Positions 56,653 through 64,000 of a DNA stretch of 64,000 bases are shown here, piece by piece. Origin of the DNA: Escallonia rubra. Taxonomy: Eukaryota; Streptophyta; Magnoliopsida; Escalloniales; Escalloniaceae. The notes under the pieces were generated by a model. The model was not told the DNA's origin. It did no database searches and saw only the letters and a list, made by a program, of their open reading frames with translations. The position numbers and the translations under genes are program-made. Each line of letters starts with the position of its first letter. The stretch's first letter is position 1. Location of the stretch: contig JAVXUO010000120.1 in NCBI GenBank assembly GCA_033065855.1, positions 1-64,000 of the forward strand, read 5' to 3'.

Positions 56653-59171
56653 ATGGAGAATCATTCATTATTGACTCTGGATCAAGGAGTACACCTTAGA
56701 CGCTACTTTTTTGCGGATGAGGTATGTTTTCTAACGATCTCCCTTTCATCACACAAATTATTTCATACTTTTTTCACACACAAGTCATTCCCATGAAAAG
56801 TGTATTCCACACTTTATTTTTCATGCATTCCATGCCTAATTCGGATTACTCAACTTTTCTCCCCCTTTTATTTGTTTTTTAAAGCCCATCCCAGTGAATA
56901 TATGTTGTAAGGGATCCCCTAACTTGGTAAGGGAATGGTAGGAGAAGGTGCCAGAGTCTATAGACAATAGGATAGTCTGAACCGGCATTAAACTTTTTCT
57001 AGACTACATGCTTTCAAGCATAGCAAAAACATCTCTTATGCTTAGGGGAGAGTTGGTGGGATTCCACCAATACTTTCCACCTACTGTTTGGGGAGGCCAC
57101 GCTTACCCTTACAATTTTGTGAAAATCACAGGTATTCACGTTTGAGGTAGGCCTATTCCTTGTGCCTATGATCTCGACAAAGACCGGGACCTCGTGGTCC
57201 GCCTACTTTGGTTTTAAGCTATCCTACAAAAAAGGAGGTTCTATTTTGCTTGGTATCCTTCGTTCTCACTACGGGGGTATGACCCTGGAGGGTGCTGATG
57301 AGGTGAATGTCGATCATTATGTCCTGGGCTTTTACTATACATCTCAGGGGAGACGTCATTTAGTAAATGGGGATGACTCAGTACAATTGTGGTGTCTGAG
57401 GGCTTTGAAGGAGGTAGAAGATATAGGGAATTACGACTGGGGTACTCCCACCATGAAGAAGCGATACGCACTTTTCAGTATCTTGATAAGGTCAAGTAGC
57501 AACACGAGCTTCGCCTTTTCCTTCTTTACTCCCATGTTAAAAGGGAAGTTCGGAAGGCACATCTCGTAGCTCTGTCTTAGAACCTTATGGGGTTGGTGTT
57601 CCTTCTAACTTTTGAAGGCATGAGTGCCCTCGTCTGGGAAAGAGTAACTGCCCTTAGACCAAGCCCAAAAATCGTGAGGGGCAGAGCAGTCGGGAGTAAG
57701 AGGACTTTTCCACTAATTCTACTAGAAATGTGCAATATTAGTTTGTCTCTAATAGTCTAGTGATGAATTCATGCATCTCTGTCATTCTAGGGGCTCGGTG
57801 TCCCAGGGGCAGTCCTTAAGCTTCATGTGGTATTAAGACACATGGGAGTATGTCTATGCTCTTTTTAGCACTTTTTCTGATTATTCTCATGCATGTATTA
57901 TGACGTTTTGCTCACATGTTACCTCTATTAATAGGTTTGAACTTTCAAGGTTTTTGGACCACGTGCTCCATAATTGGGTGAGGGGCACACTAGAGAGGCA
58001 AAGTCGACGATGTTTCGGTGGAATTTTTGGGATGAGCGTCTAGGGGCCACAGTAAGGGCCTACCGAGAGAGCTTCAACCCGTTGACTCAGTGCTAGGTGA
58101 ATTATCTATTTATCTTATAATATTTTGAATTTTCTCGTTAATGCATATTTTTTACTATTCATAATCCGTTCTTTTCGTTTCAAGCGTCTATATCCAAGTG
58201 AGAGACTGCGGAGTCGTGCCCTGATCACTCGATACCAGGTGCTGCTGGTGGGATACTCCCAGGAGGATTTTTATCTGGGAGAGCGATTGCTCCTCTAGCA
58301 TCACATGGACGTTGAGGCCCATATCCTAACAGCCCCTCCCTTTAAGATGCACCCGACGGGGTCCCTAGATCGAGGTCTGAGGCAGAGCTTGATTAGGAGG
58401 ATTAATATATCTCCTTTAGGTAGCTGAACGATCCTCGTACCTATGAGGCGTTTGTGAGAGAGGACTTGGCTTATCTGTTCAATGCGGAGTGGTTGAAAAT
58501 GATCTAGTGGGCTAGGACACCCGGGACGGGAATACCAAGGGCAAGAAGGTAAATGAGTCTATGGAGGATATCCCATTCCTTCCCGGACAGTTTCTGTATT
58601 TTTAAAGGGGTTAAAGTGAGGAGAAGGAGCCAATCCCCCAGAAGAAGGACGAAGAGGTCTTTAGGCTCAAGAAGCTCGCCTAAGTCTAGACGGTATACTC
58701 GAATCTTGACTGTGCTTAACTTGTCCTTTTTATACTTGATTTTAACTCTTTGAGTTTCATTGTTGTAGGGCTCGAGCTCAATGTTGAAGGATGCGTGCCG
58801 ATTCTCAAGGACACTGTATCCATTTTAAGGGACTTGCTAGGGGTGTACGAGCCGTCTACTGAGACGATGGAGGTGCCTATTTTCACTCCATCATTTCTAC
58901 CTTTGGAAGGTAGGTTGAGTGGAGGGCAGAGCTCTGTGGAACCCGTTATCCTTGTGCTGCAACTCAAACTCCCATGGAAAGAGCTCCAGTACCTCGGTCG
59001 GGAGGTCGGAGGAAGACAAAGGCGACTAGTCGGGTTCTCTTGAGAAAGACCAAGCCCATGGTAGTAGAGTCTTACCCTGATCCCGAGGTTGAGGAGTATG
59101 AGCCAGATGCTAAATCCTCAGGATTCGGTGACGAGGCGGAGCCTAGCCTGAATAAGACCAAGAGGCATTGA
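56653..59171 (+). pseudogene. Antisense ORF 1 of the Tat/Ogre element, possible plant-mobile-domain-like protein
   Basis: A first exon codes MENHSLLTLDQGVHLRRYF and ends at a GTATG donor (56721/56722). Further coding pieces: HYVLGFYYTSQGRRHLVN to IGNYDWGTPTMKKR (57330-57480, compare the PMD 'Y.WG...L..LYR'), PFKMHPTGSLDRGLRQSLIRR near 58340, and a basic-acidic C-terminus RRKTKATSRVLL, EYEPDAKSSG, ending TGA at 59169-59171. Frames are broken by stops. Length and patchy exons resemble PMD-type proteins, but the match is weak and I could not identify it firmly. Confidence 0.35.
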
Positions 59172-59439
59172 GACCTGAGCACTTAATCAACTTAGAGTAG
59201 GACTTCGAGTCCATTAAGGACTTTTCTTATTCAGAATTTGATGTCATGCACAACCTTTTTAATTTTTAATTGAGATTTTGACTAGCAATGTCTATGGAAA
59301 TGATTAGTTTTAAATGTATGCTACAAGCTTCCACATAAAGAAATGGAGGAAAGTTTGAAAATGGATAGAGTTGAACTTGATTGCGATAGGTATAGGGTTT
59401 GGCCTTAAAATAAGCAAACACTGACTAACTGGCCAGTCA

Positions 59440-59670
59440 CTCAGAAACAAAATCCAATTCATGGTAAAACTGGACGGTTGATCAGTAGAGAAACCAATTT
59501 TTCTGGTGAAACCGAACTGTTGATAAAGAAAAAAACTCAACTTTTAGGATCAAACCAGATGGTTGGTCAGAAGAAAGATCAATTTTTATCGTAAAACTTG
59601 ATGGTTGATCAGAAAGAAAATTAAATTTTTTTGTCAAACCAGTGGTTGGTAAGAGAGATTGACTGTCAAA
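59440..59670. repeat. Minisatellite of about 42-45 bp upstream of antisense ORF 2
   Basis: Five units of the form AAACTGGACGGTTGATCAG, GAAACC or AAAGAAA, ATTTTT: starts near 59464, 59509, 59553, 59596 and 59636. It lies 60-290 bp upstream of a TATA box. Confidence 0.7.
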
Positions 59671-59727
59671 ACTATTCAAAACAAAACCAAAACTGGCCAA
59701 TTTGCGAAAAAACTATCTGGTTCGTCC

Positions 59728-59737
59728 TATAAATATT
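59728..59737 (+). promoter_or_regulatory. Putative TATA box of antisense ORF 2
   Basis: TATAAATATT about 120 bp before the ATG at 59847, downstream of the minisatellite. The leader between is pyrimidine- and CTC-rich near 59820-59845. Confidence 0.5.
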
Positions 59738-59846
59738 TTATATTTTTTAGCCATATCTTTATACAACTTAGGGCTCTCTTATTATATATTTAGGACTCAT
59801 CATTTGAGAGGGGCATTCGACTTTCATTCTCTCAAAATAACTCCCA

Positions 59847-60400
59847 ATGGCCTCCGAAGATTATCCCACAATCTTCGAGCTCCAATTCCAAGCTTTTGGC
59901 GATTCCTTTCACAAGGTTGAGCTTAAAGATATTCTTCGGGCTGCCTGCAAATTTTGGGGTGCCGAAGACCATGTCTCTCGACTCGGCTTGGACCAACTTT
60001 GCCCGACCCATGAAGAATTCTTAGCTTTGGTGGATTCCCCTGATAATTTACCCATTGTTGTTTTGGTCCTTCAGGGTGGCTATGTTCAGGCTCTAATGGG
60101 TTTGCTGGGAGTCAATGAAGAACGGGCTAGGTCTTTTATCCGAGGTGAGTGCGTTCTACTTTCTTTCATGATAGAATGCTTTTCTGCCACACTGGATAAT
60201 TGTGACATGTGATATGCATGTCGTTCAGTGGCAACTCTAGGGTTGTGCCTGGCGCCAAATATTTTACCTTCTTGGGCTTTGGTGTTACTGATGTGAGATT
60301 AGCTGAGTTGCTCGTCCCAGTATCTTCGAAAGAGAAAACCCTGATTCCGGTGGTGGTAGTCAAAACCGTAAATTCCGATTGAGAAGAAACACTAAAAGAG
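59847..60400 (+). pseudogene. Antisense ORF 2 of the Tat/Ogre element
   Basis: Open frame MASEDYPTIFELQFQAFG, then ILRAACKFWGAED and LDQLCPTHEEFLALVDSP (about 59990-60036), which recalls the 'LCPT.EEF..L' segment of retroelement proteins annotated as DUF7745 in plants; this is from memory. A donor GAG|GTGAGT at 60144/60145 and acceptor TTCAG at 60228 suggest an intron; the following exon (VSSKEKTLIPVVVVKTVNSD) soon meets a stop. The intact 100-codon first exon is among the longest clean frames in the element. Confidence 0.4.
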
Positions 60401-61264
60401 GACATTGTTTATCAAGGTTGCTCCAGCACATGATGATGGCATAGATGCTTATGTTACGGGTCGCTTTGCTAGAAAGTATGGGTAGGGCACAAATATCGTG
60501 AAAATGGACCAGAGTCCAGTAATTCGGGCAGAAGTTCTAAAGGATGTAATTCCAATATCTCCAAGGCTGACTTATAAAAAGTACATACACAAATTCTAGA
60601 CGATTATATTTCAAGATAAAAATGATCGCCCTCCCTCAAAGAAGAAAGGAATCTGATGGTAGATTACTCTTAGGATGCTGATAGGAACTAGAATTGTTTT
60701 CTTTTGCCCTAACTTTAGCCTAGGGAGCGCCCTTTGCAAGGTTTTTATCCTAGCAGGCCTTTTATATTTTTCTAGTATTTTGATTGATTTTTTTTCCTTT
60801 GCCCTAACTTTTGCCTGGGCCGCCCTTTGCAGGAATTTTGTCCTAGCAGGCTCTTTTATTTTCCTTGAGAATGATGGTCGATATGATAGTCAGTGGAATA
60901 AAAAACTTTTTATTAAAATCTGACCGCACCTAAGGTAACTTTATTGGCTGCTTACATACCTATATATAATGTGTTATATTTGACATGTGTGTATTGAATA
61001 ATGCTCTTAAAGGAGGACCATATCATTCATAGTTCATTTACAAATTTTTGCCCATGCATAATATTTCTTTAGTCTGTCTGGATTGACTAATTGTGATACT
61101 GCAATTCCGCCTAGATTGACTAATAACGCTTCATCTCTGATCATGATTTGCTTGATCGTATGAGAATCTGACCAGTTGGATTCAAATTTTCCTTGCTGCT
61201 TCTACATTTGTACATTATTTTCCTTCAGTATTAAATCTCTTTCTTTCAAGCCACATCCTTTCAG
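60401..61264. other. 3' region of the Tat/Ogre pol with a 97-bp duplication
   Basis: TTTGCCCTAACTTTAGCC and TTTGCCCTAACTTTTGCC blocks, each followed by CGCCCTTTGCA and TCCTAGCAGGC, start at about 60704 and 60799. No gene. Confidence 0.6.
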
Positions 61265-62030
61265 TCACCTTTTAAACACTCGGGCAATCCACTTCTGGTA
61301 ACTCTGAATATGATATAAAGCCTTCAGCCTCTTCTCCTTTGCCGGCGCTAGTTCTTCGAAGTGATGTCTAACCCAATCTTCCTCGGCTACTTGGTTCTCC
61401 AACAGTACCCTAAGAGAATCAACTTCCAATTCCACTAGGAGTATCGTCCATGCCATGATGTAGTGAATATGGGGTAGTATAGATTGATGTTCTTATTGAT
61501 GTCCTATAGCATTAGAAGGCATAAGAAAGCTTATCTGGCCAACTTCGACAGGAATCCATCATTTTACTCAACATGTTCTTGATATTCTTGTTAACGAATT
61601 CTATAGCCCCATTGGTCTGCGGATAGGAGGGAGATGAGTGATGTCGGATTATACCTTATTCTTCAGTTATATCCGTGAGTTTTTTAGAAATGCAACCCAT
61701 TATCAGAAATCAACTCTCAAGGCACTCTGTATCGACAAATGATTACATTGAGTATGGCATACGAAGCAACTTCCACCCACTTCATGAAATAATCCATCGC
61801 TACTAGTATAAACTTGTGTCCATTAGAAGCCTTAGGACTGATCTTCTCTATCATATTTATTCTCCAAACTGAAAAGGGCCATAGGGATGACATGTTGTAT
61901 AACTCTCGAGGTGAGAGATGCTGTAGGTTGGCGTATCTTGACACTTATGACACATTCTTACATGCACGTGTAGTCTTGATCCATCGTACTCCAGTAATAT
62001 TTTTATTGGAGAACTTTCTTTGCTAACATA
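61265..62030 (-). pseudogene. Tat/Ogre integrase remnant
   Basis: Minus-strand frame from 61944: CANLQHLSPRELYN-like start, WPFSVWRINMIEKISPKASN and HKFILVAMDYFMKWVE. The lineage reads WGIDMIG, so the first catalytic Asp is Asn here. The DNG segment and TNGAIEFVNKNIKNM (about 61570-61610) follow, keeping the catalytic Glu. The C-terminal part at 61456-61265 has LRVLLENQVAEEDWVRHHFEEL and ALYHIQSYQKWIARVF. Broken by frameshifts near 61700 and 61480. Confidence 0.75.
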
Positions 62031-62540
62031 CAGCTATTCATGTGCGGTCCGCACTCTTCTAAATGTATAACTTCCATAATCTGAATGTTTTCTTCCTCAG
62101 TCACACACAACAAGTGTCCTCCATTGTAGTGTCTCTTGTACAAGCGTTTGTCGCACATGATGAACTTTGATGTCCACCTTCTAAAAAATATCTGGACTTT
62201 TAGGGAAGATCTGTCAGGGTATTTACCATCCGAACAAGGTTCTAGACATCAATATACCACAGTTCAACTACCTTGTCTTCCTCAACAGATGCGATTATAA
62301 AGCAATAAATTGGTCGATCTTTTTTCTATATCACAAGCGGCTCCACCTCTTGTCCTTCGGGTGTATCTACCATCAACGGGAGCATGGCTAAGGCATTGGC
62401 AAAATTATTCTTGAGTCTGGGTAAATAGTGGAATTTTACATCCTTGAACTGATCCACAATCTTCTCTAAATGGGCGTGGTATGCCTGTAGATGTTCGTCT
62501 TTGATCTCTACATCCCTTATATTTGATATATGATCAATGT
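62031..62540 (-). pseudogene. Tat/Ogre pol linker between integrase and second RNase H
   Basis: Only short readable pieces: an integrase zinc-binding-like stretch near 61900-62160 (CDKRLYKRHYNGGHLLCV on the minus strand), then low-similarity text. Heavily mutated. Confidence 0.4.
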
Positions 62541-62740
62541 TGAATCATTGTATACTGCTATTTCTCTAGCTTCTAAATTTAGAGCGATCTCTAAACCGAT
62601 GATATAAGCTTCATACTCGACAGTATTGTTGATACCGCTAAAAGTCAACTTGATGGCTATGGGTGAGCGGGCTCCGTCTAGTGAGATTAACAATATTCCT
62701 ACTCCAAATCCTTGCTTCTAGTTACTCCGTCAAAATACAA
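62541..62740 (-). pseudogene. Second (archaeal-type) RNase H of the Tat/Ogre element
   Basis: Minus-strand text TFSGINNTVEYEAYIIGLEI and ALNLEAREIAVYNDSTLII corresponds to the 'NN.AEYEA.i.GL..A......v.gDS.L' core of the additional RNase H. The conserved Glu of EYEA and Asp of NDS remain. The presence of this domain is a lineage marker. Confidence 0.65.
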
Positions 62741-64000
62741 TTACCACCTCATCTCTGACTCAATGACATAAACTCCTTCATCTAGGAATTTTGCCTCCCA
62801 TCTGCTAGTATCCTCTGTCAGAAAATCGGCTAGCAAGTCGGCCACTATCTTCCATTTGATGGACTTTTGAGTAACATAGGTGATGCCAAATTCTAAAAGT
62901 AAAAAAAGCCACTTTGTTGTGTGGTTGGATAGAACCGATTTTTCGAATAGGTACTTCACGGGATCCATCCTACCTAACAATCTAACAGAGTAACCAAAAC
63001 ATAATCTCGCAATCTCTGCGTTACCCAAACGAGAGACACACACATGTATTATCTAGAGCTGAATAATTCACCTCTCCTTGGGTCAATTTCTTGCTGGCGT
63101 AGTAAATGGATTTCTCAACTAAAGAATTCTCTAAATGTTGGGCCAACATGCTTTTGGCTGTAGTGTCGGTCATGATTAGGTATAGAGATAAAGGATTACC
63201 AGGCCTTTGAGGGCTTAGGACTGGAGGGTTGTTGAGGTATTGCTTGATTTTTTTGATGGCTTCTTGGCATAAGGGATTCGAATCTCTGGTTGAATCTTTC
63301 TTTAACAATTTGTAACACGGGCTCATAAATCATGGTCAGTTAGGATATAAAGCGGCTGATGTACTGGATTATACCCAACAACCCTTGGATTTCTTTCTTG
63401 CTTTTGGGTGGGGGCATCTCAACTATGGCTTTAATCTTAGCTGGATCAAGCTCTATACCCCATTTGCTAACCATAAATCCTAGTAATTTTATGACTGTGA
63501 CCCTAAACATGCACTTCTATGAGTTGAGTCTCACATTATATTGTCTTAACCTCTCAAAGCATTTACTCAGGATTGTGCAATTATCTTCACGCTTCCTAGA
63601 CTGGATGATCATATCATCCGAACACTTCTACCTCTCTGTGAATCATGTCATGTAAAAGGGTAGTGCCGCTCACTAATACATAGCTCCTGCATTCTTCGAT
63701 CCAAAAGGCATAACTGTGTAACAAAAGGTGCCCCAAAGGGTGGTCAAAGTAGTTTTCTCCTGATTCTCAGGTGCCATCTTTATCTGATGATATCCAGCAA
63801 AGCAATCCGTAAAAGAAACCAACTCATGCTTTGCGGTATTGTCTATGATGGGCAAGGGAAAGTTATCTTTAGGGGAAGCTCAATTAAGGTCTTGGTAGTC
63901 AACACGCATATTAACTTGACCGGTTAGTTTCGGTACAGGTATGATGTTTGTTAACTACGTAGGGTATTCAATCACTCTGATGAATCCAATGTAGAATAAC
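62741..64000 (-). pseudogene. Tat/Ogre reverse transcriptase and first RNase H, running off the window
   Basis: Right to left: VDYQDLN near 63890, then LPIIDNTAKHELVSFTDCFA and YHQIKMAPENQEKT (63855-63760), TVMPFGSKNAGAMY (63720-63676), then a damaged YVDD box near 63600-63625 (reads as CSDDMI-like with a frameshift). Then GFMVSKWGIELDPAKIKAI, KSKKEIQGLLGIIQYISRFI, RNase H text NPLSLYLIMTDTTAKSMLAQ, SIYYASKKLTQGEVNYSALD, and the connection MDPVKYLFEKSVLSNHTTKW. The start of pol lies beyond 64000. Confidence 0.8.

Larger units (their letters stand above)
56179..64000 (-). mobile_element. Tat/Ogre-type Ty3/gypsy element, partial, minus strand
   Basis: Pol domains on the minus strand from the right edge leftward: RT, RNase H, a second RNase H, integrase. 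The integrase signature and the extra (archaeal-type) RNase H are marks of the Tat/Ogre lineage. Between the pol end (61265) and the left edge lie plus-strand ORFs (56653-59171 and 59847-60400), the position where antisense ORFs are known in Tat elements. No LTR pair is delimited in the window; the left border is set where Gypsy-B similarity ends. Confidence 0.65.

Noticed and set aside
1-64000. tRNA or rRNA genes
   Set aside because: I looked for tRNA-like boxes and rRNA cores and found none I could support; the only tRNA-related sequences are retroelement primer binding sites.

Overview
This is a nuclear plant window, most likely from a dicot. The evidence is a spliced SUVR3-type histone methyltransferase gene, LTR retrotransposons primed by plant initiator-Met tRNA, and plant-type Copia, Gypsy, hAT, MULE, CACTA, Stowaway and LINE remnants. 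Much of the window is AT-rich intergenic sequence. I see one host gene that looks intact: the two-exon SUVR3-like gene at 17721-22688. Nearly all the rest is nested, mostly broken transposons. The species cannot be named from the sequence.

Layout. 24-11345: a decayed Copia element (Copia-1, + strand). A minus-strand non-coding LTR element (Gypsy-A, 1180-6822) sits in its gag, and a Stowaway MITE (11025-11272) sits in its 3' LTR. 11346-17640: a TRIM-like direct repeat, a 5'-truncated LINE (about 13190-15290), a lone LTR fragment, and a second Stowaway MITE that ends 80 bp before the SUVR3 start codon. 17721-22688: SUVR3-like gene with a 3.96-kb intron. 23506-38050: a hAT element split by an 11.2-kb MULE (26593 to about 37805). 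The MULE carries a plant-mobile-domain plus Ulp1-protease gene on the + strand and a convergent FAR1-type transposase on the - strand. About 25 copies of a perfect or near-perfect 23-bp palindrome lie in the MULE ends and in a 1.4-kb array between the two genes. A solo LTR (27917-30198) interrupts the PMD exon. 38123-38721: a hAT MITE with a perfect 8-bp target duplication.

About 40580-41546: the 3' end of a second, minus-strand Copia, cut by Gypsy-B (41547 to at least 56178, minus). Gypsy-B has a 3.57-kb left LTR, a gag zinc knuckle, a protease remnant and an apparently inverted gag core. Nested in Gypsy-B is a small hAT-like element (46027-53049, TSD CATTTACC), and nested in that is a 6.2-kb CACTA element (46536-52758, TSD TAT). 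The CACTA is packed with four kinds of tandem array and keeps only the two end domains of a CACTA gene. 56179-64000: a minus-strand Tat/Ogre-type Ty3/gypsy element, recognised by its integrase signature and second RNase H. It has plus-strand (antisense) ORFs between pol and its 3' end, and it runs off the window.

The most unusual part is the MULE: fused PMD-Ulp1 cargo, a FAR1-like transposase, and terminal palindromes amplified into an internal higher-order repeat. Both of its genes carry frameshifts and stops in this copy, so it is probably a fossil of a system that would be intact elsewhere in the genome. All family assignments come from reading motifs by eye; no database search was possible.
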